Source: Bacteroidia bacterium (lineage in GTDB: Bacteria > Bacteroidota > Bacteroidia > JADZBD01). From it: a stretch of 64,000 nucleotides of DNA. Position 1 is the stretch's first letter. Each line of letters begins with the position of its first letter. The notes under the pieces were generated by a model, which did no database searches, was not told the origin of the DNA, and saw only the letters and a list, made by a program, of their open reading frames with translations. The stretch covers positions 409,531-473,530 of the forward strand of contig JADZBD010000002.1 of assembly GCA_020852255.1 (NCBI GenBank), written 5' to 3'. The position numbers and the translations under genes are program-made. This document shows, in pieces, positions 42,797 to 52,724 of this stretch.

Positions 42797-43481
42797 GTAC
42801 TTTTTTTTGTCCTGCAATAAAATCCTTTAAATAATACGGTTCAAAATACGCAACATCCTCGAATTTCTTCCGGAGGTATCTCTCCTCCGCAAAAGGGACT
42901 AGGGCGGCAGCGGAAGGAAGCACCCGCGGATGATAATGCACCTCTCCGGGGGCCAGCAGGTCCATTGCCTTTCCAGCTCCGTCTCCCAACAAATGGATAG
43001 TTCCCTTTGCTCTCCACTTCTGAAACGATTCCGGTTGGAGAATGAGCGCCTGTACAGGTTCCCTTTCCGTCAATTGCCGGTCGTACACAGCACAATACAC
43101 CTCCTTCCGGCGGGCATCTATCATTGGAATAATGCTATCGTTTGTGCCGATTTCCCGGAATTCACTGACCAACCGGCTGGCCATAGCATGAAGCGTAGAG
43201 ACGCTGATCAGCGGTATCCCGAGCGCGAAGGCAAATCCTTTAGCGGCCGACACGCCGATTCGAAGGCCGGTATAGGAGCCGGGGCCCTTGCTTACGGCAA
43301 TGGCATCCAGCCCTGAAAACTTTCGTCCTGCTTCTTTGAGTACCTCTTCACAAAAAAATGTCAGGTGTTCCGCGTGAGAATAACCCTCATTCCGTTCTCT
43401 GAGAGAAAGTATTTCCCCGTTGCAGGATAATGCAACGGAACACACGGTGGTTGCTGATTCTATATTAAGAATGAGGGGCAC
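42783..43481 (-). CDS. tsaB: tRNA t6A biosynthesis protein TsaB
   Basis: A 232-residue ASKHA-fold protein needed with TsaC, TsaD and TsaE for N6-threonylcarbamoyladenosine on tRNA. Motifs are ILNIESATTVCSVAL at the start, the YSHAEHLTFF dimerisation region and SKGPGSYTGLRIGVSAAKGFA. Length fits the family. It lies between the efflux adaptor gene and the unknown membrane gene. Confidence 0.94.
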   Translation of the reverse strand: MPLILNIESATTVCSVALSCNGEILSLRERNEGYSHAEHLTFFCEEVLKEAGRKFSGLDAIAVSKGPGSYTGLRIGVSAAKGFAFALGIPLISVSTLHAMASRLVSEFREIGTNDSIIPMIDARRKEVYCAVYDRQLTEREPVQALILQPESFQKWRAKGTIHLLGDGAGKAMDLLAPGEVHYHPRVLPSAAALVPFAEERYLRKKFEDVAYFEPYYLKDFIAGQKKVHDKI

Positions 43482-43514
43482 GGAACAACCCCAAGTTACG
43501 GCATTTTCCGGTAA

Positions 43515-44885
43515 TCACTCCTTCGTGCCAAAGGAGATGCTTACTCCGCCTTTTTCCTCCTCCTTTTCCTTCACAGTCACCTCATCACCATCCTTTAAAT
43601 GGCGGGCTACAACGGTATAAGGACCAGCAATCACGACATCCCCTTCTTTCAGTCCTTCCAGAATTTCCATAAAATCCTCATCCTGTATTCCTGTTTTTAC
43701 TTTTACCAGTTTTGCCTTTCCGTCTACGAGCAGGAACACGCATTCCTCTCCCTTTGATTTAATTTCCTTCTTATCCTGTTTAGTGTCATTATGTGTCACT
43801 TCAAGATCGCCCACCTCTTCCATACTTTGTTCACCTTCCCCGTCCTTTTTATCCATAAATGCAGAATCGCTGCGTACCGTTACTGACTGGATGGGAACAG
43901 AGATGACATTGTTTGCGTACTTTGTCAAAATATCAACCGTTGCGGACATTCCTCTCCGGAAGGGGTTGTCGAGATCTTTATACGAATCCTGAAGGATACG
44001 GATCTTCACCACAAAGTTGGTAACCTGGTCGGCCGAGATTCCGATGGTATTCGCCGAGTGGGCAATTTCCGTGACAATTCCTTTGAACTTCCTGTTCAGA
44101 TAAGCATCCACTTCTACCAGCGCGGTGTCTTTCAGGTGCACTTTTACGATATCACTTTCATTCACTTCCACGCTCACTTCCATTTCATTGGAACTGGCGA
44201 GAACCATCAGCTCGGTTCCAGCCATTTGGGAAGTACCCACGATCTTTTCCCCTTTCTCCACATTCAGCCGGATGATGCGTCCATCTACCGGGGCTACAAT
44301 GGTTGTTTTTGTCAGGTTTTCATTTGCTTCCTTCAAAGAAGCCTCCGAGCTCATGACTGTGAATTCCGATGCTTTCACACTTTGCCATGCGGCCACCACT
44401 TCCCCCTTTGAAGTCTCATAAAGGGTTTTTGCCGTTTCAAATTCCGATTGCGAAATAGTTCCGGAATTATACAGCTTCGCGCTACGGGAATAGGATATCG
44501 AATCGTTCTTGAATTTTACTTTCATCTGCTCATACCGTGCCAGGCTATTAGCGAGATTGGCTTTCGAAGTATTCACCGCCGCAATCATCCGGTCCAGATT
44601 ACTTTGAAAAATATCCGGTTTGATCTTCAGAAGCAAATCTCCCTTTTTAACCATATCTCCCTCTTTAACGTTCAGCTCGGTGATCTCGCCCGGCACGTCA
44701 GAGCTGATCTTCACTTCTACCTCCGGCTGTATCTTTCCGTTGGCCGAAACACTCTCCACCACGCTGCGCTTCTCCACCTTCGCTGTTTCCACCTCCAGCC
44801 CGTCGCTGCCGCCGCAGGTCTTGATCATGATCAGAATAACAATGAGTAAAATACCGGAAAGGATGATGATAAGAGGACGTTTCAC
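43515..44885 (-). CDS. HlyD/MacA-type periplasmic efflux adaptor
   Basis: The 456-residue membrane-fusion protein has an N-terminal membrane helix (IIILSGILLIVILIMI). A biotinyl-lipoyl half motif (VKEGDMVKKGDLLLKI), a coiled-coil hairpin (about 90-195) and the second half (TIVAPVDGRIIRLNVEKGEKI) follow. Barrel and membrane-proximal domains follow, and a C-terminal insertion is rich in charged residues (KDGEGEQSMEEVGDLEV). It is 12 nt downstream of the TolC gene, so together they form two parts of an efflux pump. No inner-membrane pump gene follows, so the pump must be encoded elsewhere. Confidence 0.9.
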   Translation of the reverse strand: MKRPLIIILSGILLIVILIMIKTCGGSDGLEVETAKVEKRSVVESVSANGKIQPEVEVKISSDVPGEITELNVKEGDMVKKGDLLLKIKPDIFQSNLDRMIAAVNTSKANLANSLARYEQMKVKFKNDSISYSRSAKLYNSGTISQSEFETAKTLYETSKGEVVAAWQSVKASEFTVMSSEASLKEANENLTKTTIVAPVDGRIIRLNVEKGEKIVGTSQMAGTELMVLASSNEMEVSVEVNESDIVKVHLKDTALVEVDAYLNRKFKGIVTEIAHSANTIGISADQVTNFVVKIRILQDSYKDLDNPFRRGMSATVDILTKYANNVISVPIQSVTVRSDSAFMDKKDGEGEQSMEEVGDLEVTHNDTKQDKKEIKSKGEECVFLLVDGKAKLVKVKTGIQDEDFMEILEGLKEGDVVIAGPYTVVARHLKDGDEVTVKEKEEEKGGVSISFGTKE

Positions 44886-44897
44886 TTTTCTGTTTTT

Positions 44898-46349
44898 TTA
44901 TTCAAACTGTAATGGTTTTCCCTGATAATACTCCAGCACCTTAATTTTAAAAAAGAAATCAAATTTGGCCTGAGACAATTCCGAACGAACGCGGGCCAGG
45001 CGGTTCTTTGCATCTGCGTAATCAAAAGCATTCACCATGTTTACATTGAATTTCTCCTCTGTAAACCGGAAAGATTCCTCCAGTGCTTTAACAGACTGTT
45101 CGGTGGCCTGATACTTCTTGAGTGCCGCTAGTGCATCTGCGTAGGCCTGCTGAATATTTTTTCTCAGTGCATTCTTTGTCAGATCCAGCTGTAACTGTGA
45201 ATGAAGATAATTGATCCTTGAGCGCTGAATGTTGGATCTCACCGAATAGCCATTGAACAGGGGAAGGGAAAGATGCAGTCCTACGGAGCGGTTCAGATTC
45301 TGATCAATCTGATCGCCGAATGGAGTGGTTGTATAAGTGGTATTATACTCCGGGGTAAGCACGAAATCTCCGCCGGATGTAAAATAAAAAGTGGTATCCC
45401 AACTGCCGGTAGGAGTGATACTCATATCCTTACTTGCTCCCGAATATCCTGTTCCGTATGAACCACTCAGTACCAGCCGGGGGCTCATTCCCCCCCTCGC
45501 TACCCGGAGAGCCTTTTCTGAACTCTTCACTTTGTATTCAGAGCTTCTGATTTCCGGCATTCCCGAAAGTGCCATTTGGAAGATCTGTTCCGGAGGCATG
45601 GACAGTACGGAGAAATTGGGAATTTCAAGGTTGGGGCGTACTATTTTAAAATTTTTCGCATCCTGCAGATCCAGCATCTGTACCAGATTCAGATAGGCCA
45701 TCGTCAACTGGTTCTCCATATTCACCCTGTTGAGTTCCTCGGTGGCATACTGGGCCTCGATCTCAAACAGAAAACTTTTAGCAAGACTCCCCGCCTCTAC
45801 CAGCTTTTTAGTTCGGTCCACCTGCAGTTTGGTTATTCCGGCTTGTGCATCTGCAATGCTCAACAGCTCTTCTGCCAGAAGAATCTGGAGGTAGGCCGTA
45901 GCGATGCTAAGGGAAATGTCGTTCAGCATTTTCCGGTGATCTTCCTTCGACGCCAGCAGGTTGTACTTCTGCTCACCGATTGTGTTATAATTCTGCAGAC
46001 CGTTAAACAGCAGCAAACTGGAACTCAGCGAGAAATTCTGAGATAACACCGCGTCTGTTGCAAACTGGTTAGTAAACGGGTCAATGGTGCGTCCGTAATT
46101 ATTGATATGTGAAATATTGCCGTTCAGCGTGGGAAGCACATTCATTTTACTTTGCAGGTAATTAATGTCCGCCACTTTTAAATTCAGCTCACTTTGCTTA
46201 ATGGTAAGGTTGTGCTGCAGTGCGTAATCAATGCATTGCTTCAGCGACCATGGGGCGGTAAGATCCGGGGTATTCTGTGCAGGAATACTTACTGCGAGCA
46301 GTAGCAGAAGGGGCAGCAGGAGTGTTCGCAGAAGCAGTTGGTAGGGCAT
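44898..46349 (-). CDS. TolC-family outer-membrane efflux protein
   Basis: A 483-residue protein with a signal peptide ending near residue 25. It opens with APWSLKQCIDYALQHNLTIKQSEL, typical of TolC family members, followed by two structural repeats rich in long helices (about 30-240 and 250-480). It forms the outer-membrane channel for the adaptor encoded 12 nt downstream. Confidence 0.92.
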   Translation of the reverse strand: MPYQLLLRTLLLPLLLLLAVSIPAQNTPDLTAPWSLKQCIDYALQHNLTIKQSELNLKVADINYLQSKMNVLPTLNGNISHINNYGRTIDPFTNQFATDAVLSQNFSLSSSLLLFNGLQNYNTIGEQKYNLLASKEDHRKMLNDISLSIATAYLQILLAEELLSIADAQAGITKLQVDRTKKLVEAGSLAKSFLFEIEAQYATEELNRVNMENQLTMAYLNLVQMLDLQDAKNFKIVRPNLEIPNFSVLSMPPEQIFQMALSGMPEIRSSEYKVKSSEKALRVARGGMSPRLVLSGSYGTGYSGASKDMSITPTGSWDTTFYFTSGGDFVLTPEYNTTYTTTPFGDQIDQNLNRSVGLHLSLPLFNGYSVRSNIQRSRINYLHSQLQLDLTKNALRKNIQQAYADALAALKKYQATEQSVKALEESFRFTEEKFNVNMVNAFDYADAKNRLARVRSELSQAKFDFFFKIKVLEYYQGKPLQFE

Positions 46350-46417
46350 TTACAGACTCTAAATTACCGTAAAGCAGACTACAAATTAGAAAATGGGATG
46401 AGCGGCAACTATGTGAT

Positions 46418-47644
46418 TTACAGAGATATAACGCTGATCTCAACTCTTCTGTTCTCCTCCTCCTGTTTTGCGTTCAGTGGCTTTTTGTATACCATTTTTG
46501 AATTACCCGATCCCTTGTATTCGATACGGGAAGGTTCAATGCCTTTCTCTACAAGGTAATCGTACACTGCGTTAGCCCTGTCTTTTGATAGTTTTTTCAG
46601 TTTGGGAATATTTCGCATATCCGGAGCATTAACATGTCCGTTGACCAGTATTCTGGCAGTAGGATTATCCAGCATGAATCGGTACAAGCTTAACAAGGTT
46701 GGGCGCGAAACAGGCAGAAAGGCCACTTCATCTCCCACAAACTTGATGTTCTCCAGTTTTACAGGTTCGCCGATTTTCACCTTTTTTAAACGAACCTCAA
46801 AATTCACCGTATCCGGAATCTTCTTTGCATCGAAGGGTATCGGCGGGGCCATCATGGCTTTAGTAAAGAAAATATATCCTTTGGCGTTGCAGTTAAGGGT
46901 GATATTCTGAGACGAGGAAAGATCGAATGTATATTCCGACTTTTCATTCACTCTGAACGGTTCCCCGATCTGATATCCGGCCATATCAAAATTACAGGCC
47001 AACGGCATTCCGGATGCATCATCAATTACTTTTACCCGGAAAGGGGTTTTCAGTTCCACATACTTTTCATCCGTCACTTCCGGTTTTTTCATTCTCTTTT
47101 CTCCCAGATCAATTTGCAGGGTATATTCTCCTGCTCCGCTCACATTATCCACCACAAGGTAGAATACTTCATCCTTTTTTACCTGAATGGAATTACTAAA
47201 AGGGTTACCCGGTCCGGAATGAGCGAAATCCTGACCTGCACCCGGCTTCAATCCTGTTTCGGGAGGGCTCCCCATGCCGCTTCGTGCCAGGTTAGAACTT
47301 ACAGGGAGAAACTTTTTATTCCTGATGCGGTCACAAAATCCGTCGAAATCATACCGAAAAAGAATAAAATCAATATCATCCTGACCATTCACCGGATTAA
47401 TACTGAGCGTGAGTTCTCCATCCGCTCTGATCTGAAATTTATACCAGCCGGTGTTGTGCTCTTTTTCAAAAAAGTAAATAGACTTATTGTCGGTTTCCGA
47501 GATCTCCCTGACTTTCCCCGCTCCATCCGAAGTAAAGCTGTGCACCAGGGAATTTTTAATCTCCAGGGCGTCCATACAGTCGCAGTTTCCCTGAGGGAAA
47601 ACGACGAGCGGGAAGAAAAGTGTAAATGACAGTAAGCGAATCAT
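46418..47644 (-). CDS. OmpA-family protein with N-terminal beta domain
   Basis: The 408-residue protein has a signal peptide (about 1-18) and a jelly-roll-like N-terminal domain (GWYKFQIRADGELTLSINPV, DDIDFILFRYD), as in pre-peptidase-type domains. A middle beta domain follows (FRVKVIDDASGMPLACNFDM). The C-terminal OmpA domain (about 295-408) contains ILVNGHVNAPDMRNIPKLKK, LSKDRANAVYDYLVEKGIEP and ENRRVEISVISL. It probably links the outer membrane to peptidoglycan. It is transcribed after the kinase gene. Confidence 0.85.
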   Translation of the reverse strand: MIRLLSFTLFFPLVVFPQGNCDCMDALEIKNSLVHSFTSDGAGKVREISETDNKSIYFFEKEHNTGWYKFQIRADGELTLSINPVNGQDDIDFILFRYDFDGFCDRIRNKKFLPVSSNLARSGMGSPPETGLKPGAGQDFAHSGPGNPFSNSIQVKKDEVFYLVVDNVSGAGEYTLQIDLGEKRMKKPEVTDEKYVELKTPFRVKVIDDASGMPLACNFDMAGYQIGEPFRVNEKSEYTFDLSSSQNITLNCNAKGYIFFTKAMMAPPIPFDAKKIPDTVNFEVRLKKVKIGEPVKLENIKFVGDEVAFLPVSRPTLLSLYRFMLDNPTARILVNGHVNAPDMRNIPKLKKLSKDRANAVYDYLVEKGIEPSRIEYKGSGNSKMVYKKPLNAKQEEENRRVEISVISL

Positions 47645-47668
47645 TGGGTAAAGATATCAGATTTCAGA

Positions 47669-48529
47669 TCAAAGCCAGCTACGCACAGCCGACTCCGCTG
47701 CCAGCCGCCTCATTTCTATCCCCTTTCTCAATCCATACTTCTGCTGTGCCTTAGTCAATAAATTCGGAGGTTTTGAAAATACATGCTTCGCGGTTAATGC
47801 TTTGACCAGCTCCCTTGCCCCCTGATCTTTTATCTTTAATACATCTACCGGATAATTGATCATCATATTGGTCAGCAGTGCCGGATGAGCACCGGAATAC
47901 GGTTTTTCTCCTGCAAACAATTCATAGACTATGATGCCAAGGCTGAAAAAATCAGATGCCGAGCAAAAAAGATCATTGCAGTTAAGCATTTGCTCCGGAG
48001 GCGCATAATAAAAGGAGAAGGGGTATAGCATCCCGGGAAGTGTCCAGAAACTTTTGTTGTAACCTTCTGCTTCCTTCACTCTCTTTGTTGTGGGATATGC
48101 TAATCCGAGATCGATCAATTTAATTTCAGAAAAATCTTCGCTGATCAAAACGTTGGATGGTTTCAGATCCAGGTGCAGGATCTCTGCGTTGTGCAGTTCC
48201 TGCAGGGCCAGATGAATGCCCTTCACTACCCTCCACTTTTGATCAGTTGTTAAACCGGCTGCGAGTGTTTTCAGATCTTTCCCTTCAAAATAGGGGCGTA
48301 CGATCCATGCCTCGTTGTCTTCGGTGATGAGTTCTGCAGCGGTTATCGTATGTTTCAGAACAGGTCTCAACATTCCCTCTCTCAGGAAACGCCGGATCTC
48401 CACTGCATTCTTCGAATGGCGCGGGTGAAGTTGCTTAAGGATGACTTTACCATGATCTCCTTCTGCCAAAAAGGTCTCGGAATAGCGGGCCCCTGAATTG
48501 AGCAGCTTCTTTTCTACATACTGTTTCAT
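47669..48529 (-). CDS. Hanks-type serine/threonine protein kinase
   Basis: This soluble 286-residue kinase has the ATP lysine in GKVILKQL. The catalytic loop is HLDLKPSNVL (about 121), the metal-binding motif is DLGLAYP (DLG instead of DFG) and the APE equivalent is YYAPPEQML. The last 50 residues form a helical tail (LLTKAQQKYGLRKGIEMRRL). There is no membrane helix or sensor domain, so regulation must come from partners. It lies 35 nt after metH and 24 nt before the OmpA gene on the same strand. Its substrate is unknown. Confidence 0.88.
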   Translation of the reverse strand: MKQYVEKKLLNSGARYSETFLAEGDHGKVILKQLHPRHSKNAVEIRRFLREGMLRPVLKHTITAAELITEDNEAWIVRPYFEGKDLKTLAAGLTTDQKWRVVKGIHLALQELHNAEILHLDLKPSNVLISEDFSEIKLIDLGLAYPTTKRVKEAEGYNKSFWTLPGMLYPFSFYYAPPEQMLNCNDLFCSASDFFSLGIIVYELFAGEKPYSGAHPALLTNMMINYPVDVLKIKDQGARELVKALTAKHVFSKPPNLLTKAQQKYGLRKGIEMRRLAAESAVRSWL

Positions 48530-48564
48530 TCACGTAATCATGAGCGAAGCGCAAAGTTGAGCAT

Positions 48565-51500
48565 TTAATATCCCAGCACCGGTCCCAGCCATTTCTCAGC
48601 TTGCTCTAAGGAAATACCTTTACGCCGGGCATAGTCGGCCACCTGGTCCTTCCCGATTTTTCCCAACGTGAAATACCTTGCTTCAGGGTGGGCGAAGAGG
48701 AGTCCGCAAACGGAGGCGGTGGGATACATGGCCATACTCTCTGTGAGTTTTACCCCGGTATTCTTTTCAGCGTTAAGGAGTCTGAACAAAGCAGGCTTCT
48801 CCGTATGGTCCGGCTGGGAGGGGTATCCCGGGGCGGGACGAATACCCTGGTACTCCTCTTTGATTAATTGATCCTTGCTTAATTTCTCGGATGCAGCATA
48901 CCCCCACAGCGAAGTGCGCACTTTCAGATGAACGAGTTCTGCAAAAGCTTCCGCCAAACGGTCGGTGAGCGCCTTGAGCAGTATGGCCGAGTAATCATCG
49001 TGATCTTTCTCGAATTTCTTTACCCATTCTTCCATTCCCTCCCCCGCGCTTACCACAAACGCTCCTATATGATCCTTCTGAGGAGATACAAAATCACTAA
49101 GGGCCAAATTCTTACCTTCTCCGGGCTTTTGGGTTTGCTGCCGAAGCGTATGGAATACGGTCAGCTCTTTACCTGTCTGATCCTTCACCATAATATCATC
49201 CCCTTTTGACACCGCAGGAAACAATCCCACCACCCCGTGTGCTTTCACCCATTTTTCACGGATCATCCGTTGGAGCATGTGTTGGGCATCCCCAAACAAC
49301 TTCCTTGCTTCCTCTCCCCGGTTCTTATCCTGCAGGATCGCCGGGTAGGTCCCCTTCATCTCCCAGGCGTGGAAGAACGGTGTCCAGTCGATGTAGGCAG
49401 CGATCTCCGCAAGGTCATGATCCCTGAAAACCTGTACTCCCAGATGAAGCGGGGACTGCGGCAGAATGCCGTTAAAATTCAGGGAAGATTTATTCTCCCG
49501 TGCTTTTTCCAGAGGAATAATACTTTCATGGCTCCGCGAACGACTATTCTGCGCTCTCAACAATTCGTATTCCGCCTGTACCTTGCTGAGAAATTCTTTT
49601 CGTTGCCCTTTGGAAATAAGGCTTCCCACTACCGGAACGGAACGTGAAGCGTCGTTCACATGCACCACGGGATGTTCATACTCCGGTGCGATCTTCACGG
49701 CGGTATGAATTTTTGAGGTGGTTGCGCCCCCGATAAGGAGAGGAATATCCAATCCCACCCGTTTCATTTCTTTGGCAACATGTACCATTTCATCCAATGA
49801 AGGAGTGATCAATCCGCTGAGCCCGATGATCTGGACGCCTTCCCTTTTCGCTTCCGCCAATATCTTTTCACTGGGAACCATCACCCCAAGATCGATCACT
49901 TCATAATTATTGCATCCCAGCACAACAGAAACAATATTCTTCCCGATATCGTGTACATCGCCTTTCACCGTCGCCATGAGGATCTTCCCGGCCGTACTCC
50001 TTCCCTTTTCTCTGGAAGCTTCAATAAAAGGCTGCAGATACGCCACGGCCTTTTTCATCACGCGGGCACTCTTCACCACCTGGGGCAGGAACATTTTTCC
50101 GCTGCCGAAGAGATCCCCCACCACATTCATGCCGTCCATGAGAGGACCTTCGATCACTTTGATCGGCTGCCCATACTTTACACGGGCTTCCTCGATATCG
50201 GCATCAATATGATCCGTGATGCCTTTTACCAATGCGTGGGTAAGTCTTTCCTCGACTGATCCCTTTCTCCAGACCTCGTCCTTCACCTCTTCCTTCTTGC
50301 CCTTGCCTCTGAGCTTTTCCGCATGAGTGATCAGGCGTTCTGTGGCATCGTCTCTGCGATCCAGTAATACATCTTCCACGGCAACTAATAATTCCTTATC
50401 GATCGTGTCGTAGATCTGCAATTGGGAAGGATTCACAATACCCATATCCATTCCGGCTTTCACAGCATGAAAGAGAAACGCTGAATGGATGGCTTCGCGG
50501 ACATGGTCGTTTCCTCTGAAGGAGAATGACACATTGGAAACGCCGCCGCTGACTTTTGCGAGTGGTAAATTCTGTTTGATCCAACGTGTTGCTTCAAAAA
50601 AGTCGATAGCATTTTTTCGGTGCTCGTCCATTCCTGTGGCCACCGGGAAGATATTCGGATCAAAAATGATATCCTGGGCAGGAAAATGCACCTTGCTTAC
50701 CAGAATATCATAGGCGCGTGAACAAATTTCAATTCTTCGCTGCAATGTATCTGCCTGTCCTTGCTCATCAAAGGCCATAACAATAACGGCCGCTCCGTAA
50801 CGCCTGATCGTTTCCGCCTGCCGGATAAATTCATTTTCTCCGCTCTTCAGTGAAATTGAATTCACGATCCCTTTGCCTTGCAGCACTTTTAATCCCGCCT
50901 CGATCACCGAAAATTTAGAAGAGTCGATCATGACTGGCACCCGGGCGATATCCGGTTCAGCTCCCACGAGGTTTAAAAACTTCACCATGGCGCTTTCGGA
51001 ATCCAGCATACCTTCGTCCATGTTCACATCAATGACCTGAGCACCTCCTTCCACCTGTTCCTTCGCTACGCTCAGTGCATCGTCGTACTTATTTTCCTGA
51101 ATGAGTTTTAAAAATTTTCTGGATCCGGTGACATTCGTACGCTCGCCTACGTTCATAAAGTTTGAGTCAGGCCGGAGGGTAACCGGTTCCAATCCGCTCA
51201 GGCGCAGATAGGCCGGCACCTCCGGTATTGCCCTGGGTTTCGCTTTGCGAGCATGTTCCGCTATATGCCGGATATGCTCCGGAGTGGTGCCGCAGCATCC
51301 TCCCACAATATTCACAAATCCTGCCTGAATGAACTCATCGATCACGCAGGCCATAGCATGCGGTGTTTCGTCGTACTCACCAAACTGGTTAGGGAGTCCG
51401 GCATTGGGGTACACACTGATATAAAAAGGCGCCTTCATGGAAAGTTCCTCCAGGTAGGGGCGCATGTCTTTAGCTCCCAGGGCACAATTCAGTCCCACAC

Positions 51501-52206
51501 TGAGCAGGTCCATATGGGAAATAGAATTCAGAAAGGCTTCCGTTGTTTGTCCGGATAAAGTTCTGCCGCTGGCATCGGTGATGGTACCGGAAATCATAAC
51601 TGGAAGTTTCACCTTCCTCTCCATCATCACAAGATCCACTGCATACAAGGCTGCCTTTGCATTAAGGGTGTCAAATACGGTTTCAATAAGGAGAAGGTCC
51701 GCCCCTCCGTCAATGAGTCCGCGTGTCTGTTCAGAATAGGCCTCTACCAGTTCTTCAAAGCTAACACCCCTGAAGCCTGGATCATTCACATCCGGAGAAA
51801 GAGAGGCGGTACGATTCGTAGGTCCCAGGGCACCGGCCACAAACCGGGGACGCTCGGGGGTGATAAACTGCGCTGCGGCCTGTTTTGCAATTTTCGCCGC
51901 TTCGAAATTGATCTCATAGGCGAGATCCTCCATTTTATAATCCGCCAATGAGATCCGTTGCGCGTTGAACGTATTGGTCTCAACAATATCCGCTCCCGAT
52001 TCAAGATACGCTTTATGAATATCCAGGATAATCTGCGGCCGGGTTAGAACCAAAAGGTCATTGTTCCCTTTAAGATCCTGGTGCCAGCCGGCGAATCGCT
52101 TTCCGCGGTAATCCGCTTCCTGCAATTTATGGCGCTGGATCATAGTACCCATGGCGCCATCGATCACCAAGATCCTTTTATTAAGTATGTCGCGTATAGC
52201 TGTCAT
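48565..52206 (-). CDS. metH: Cobalamin-dependent methionine synthase, full length
   Basis: The 1213-residue enzyme has all four modules. The homocysteine domain (1-325) has zinc-ligand cysteines in GLNCALG (about 239) and GGCCGTT (about 302). The methyl-folate domain spans about 340-610 ([16 protein letters not shown]). The cobalamin domain (about 640-880) has GDVHDIGKN (about 750) with the axial histidine. The reactivation domain (about 920-1213) has [12 protein letters not shown] (about 1127). It transfers methyl from methyl-tetrahydrofolate to homocysteine. It is controlled by the SAM-I riboswitch directly upstream. Confidence 0.97.
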   Translation of the reverse strand: MTAIRDILNKRILVIDGAMGTMIQRHKLQEADYRGKRFAGWHQDLKGNNDLLVLTRPQIILDIHKAYLESGADIVETNTFNAQRISLADYKMEDLAYEINFEAAKIAKQAAAQFITPERPRFVAGALGPTNRTASLSPDVNDPGFRGVSFEELVEAYSEQTRGLIDGGADLLLIETVFDTLNAKAALYAVDLVMMERKVKLPVMISGTITDASGRTLSGQTTEAFLNSISHMDLLSVGLNCALGAKDMRPYLEELSMKAPFYISVYPNAGLPNQFGEYDETPHAMACVIDEFIQAGFVNIVGGCCGTTPEHIRHIAEHARKAKPRAIPEVPAYLRLSGLEPVTLRPDSNFMNVGERTNVTGSRKFLKLIQENKYDDALSVAKEQVEGGAQVIDVNMDEGMLDSESAMVKFLNLVGAEPDIARVPVMIDSSKFSVIEAGLKVLQGKGIVNSISLKSGENEFIRQAETIRRYGAAVIVMAFDEQGQADTLQRRIEICSRAYDILVSKVHFPAQDIIFDPNIFPVATGMDEHRKNAIDFFEATRWIKQNLPLAKVSGGVSNVSFSFRGNDHVREAIHSAFLFHAVKAGMDMGIVNPSQLQIYDTIDKELLVAVEDVLLDRRDDATERLITHAEKLRGKGKKEEVKDEVWRKGSVEERLTHALVKGITDHIDADIEEARVKYGQPIKVIEGPLMDGMNVVGDLFGSGKMFLPQVVKSARVMKKAVAYLQPFIEASREKGRSTAGKILMATVKGDVHDIGKNIVSVVLGCNNYEVIDLGVMVPSEKILAEAKREGVQIIGLSGLITPSLDEMVHVAKEMKRVGLDIPLLIGGATTSKIHTAVKIAPEYEHPVVHVNDASRSVPVVGSLISKGQRKEFLSKVQAEYELLRAQNSRSRSHESIIPLEKARENKSSLNFNGILPQSPLHLGVQVFRDHDLAEIAAYIDWTPFFHAWEMKGTYPAILQDKNRGEEARKLFGDAQHMLQRMIREKWVKAHGVVGLFPAVSKGDDIMVKDQTGKELTVFHTLRQQTQKPGEGKNLALSDFVSPQKDHIGAFVVSAGEGMEEWVKKFEKDHDDYSAILLKALTDRLAEAFAELVHLKVRTSLWGYAASEKLSKDQLIKEEYQGIRPAPGYPSQPDHTEKPALFRLLNAEKNTGVKLTESMAMYPTASVCGLLFAHPEARYFTLGKIGKDQVADYARRKGISLEQAEKWLGPVLGY

Positions 52207-52237
52207 AAAAAAATCCCTCCTGTTTGTCAGAAGGGAT
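52207..52237 (-). terminator. Riboswitch-controlled terminator immediately before metH
   Basis: On the minus strand ATCCCTTCTG (52237-52228) pairs with CAGGAGGGAT (52222-52213), ten pairs including one G-U, followed by seven T (52213-52207). The ATG of metH (52206-52204) follows the T run with no gap. An alternative pairing of GTCAGAG (52271-52265) with the left arm and loop could prevent it. Confidence 0.88.
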
Positions 52238-52270
52238 CATATATTCATTTTCAATGATCGAACACTCTGA

Positions 52271-52378
52271 CTTATCTATTCCCGGAATTTCTTCCGGGAT
52301 ACGAGTTGGCACCTTGCTGAATTACCAGACGGTTGCCAAGGCTTCATCGGGCGTACTCCCTCTGCCTTTCTGGATAAG
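52271..52378 (-). ncRNA. SAM-I (S-box) riboswitch aptamer of metH
   Basis: The minus strand carries the S-box pattern: P1 CTTATC (52378-52373) paired with GATAAG (52276-52271). Inside are AGAAAGGCAGAGGGA, GCCCGATGAAGCC, TTGGCAACC and AAGGTGCCAA, and a P4-type hairpin TCCCGGAA/TTCCGGGA. Length is 108 nt, as usual. SAM binding stabilises P1, frees the terminator at 52207-52237 and stops metH transcription when methionine/SAM is plentiful. Confidence 0.93.
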
Positions 52379-52402
52379 TATGAAAAGAACGAATTACAGC
52401 CA

Positions 52403-52410
52403 CAAATATA
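52403..52410 (-). promoter_or_regulatory. -7 promoter box (TATATTTG) of the metH riboswitch transcript
   Basis: TATATTTG on the minus strand is a perfect TAnnTTTG box. Transcription would begin roughly 15-20 nt before the aptamer. No clear -33 element is seen. The rest of 52379-52454 shows no gene. Confidence 0.55.
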
Positions 52411-52454
52411 CGAAAGCAAACGGGAAGTTAGTTAAACTATTGAATAACAGCCAA

Positions 52455-52706
52455 CTACAAGTTATTTTTCTTGCGCATATTTCTTATCACAGACACAATC
52501 TGATGCCTGAAAATAAACATCAGTGCGAAATAAGGAACCGCCATAAGGTACAGGATAGCGGAATTGAGGTTTTTCGCAACAGAGGTGTAGCTGTTGGGAT
52601 CCTTTCCGTCTGCCACTTTTTTGCACATCGCGCATTGGGCATCAACGTCTAAACAAAGCAGGAGAACAAGGGAGCAGACTAGCAGGATTGGGATGTACTT
52701 TTTCAC
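52455..52706 (-). CDS. Small membrane protein with CxxC motif in the oxidase gene cluster
   Basis: The 83-residue protein has an N-terminal signal or membrane segment (IPILLVCSLVLLLCLDVDA). A QCAMCKKVADGKD motif follows cleavage, and a second membrane helix (LNSAILYLMAVPYFALMFIF) precedes a basic C terminus. The CxxC could bind copper or heme or act in thiol exchange. It is 18 nt downstream of the DUF420 gene, at the end of the cytochrome oxidase assembly operon, so a role in oxidase biogenesis is plausible. I do not know a named family for it. Confidence 0.7.
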   Translation of the reverse strand: MKKYIPILLVCSLVLLLCLDVDAQCAMCKKVADGKDPNSYTSVAKNLNSAILYLMAVPYFALMFIFRHQIVSVIRNMRKKNNL

Positions 52707-52724
52707 AAAACAAGTTTAATGAGT

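Noticed and set aside
52224-52652. 142-codon open frame on the plus strand opposite the riboswitch
   Set aside because: It is antisense to the SAM-I riboswitch and to the small CxxC membrane protein gene and has no family features.
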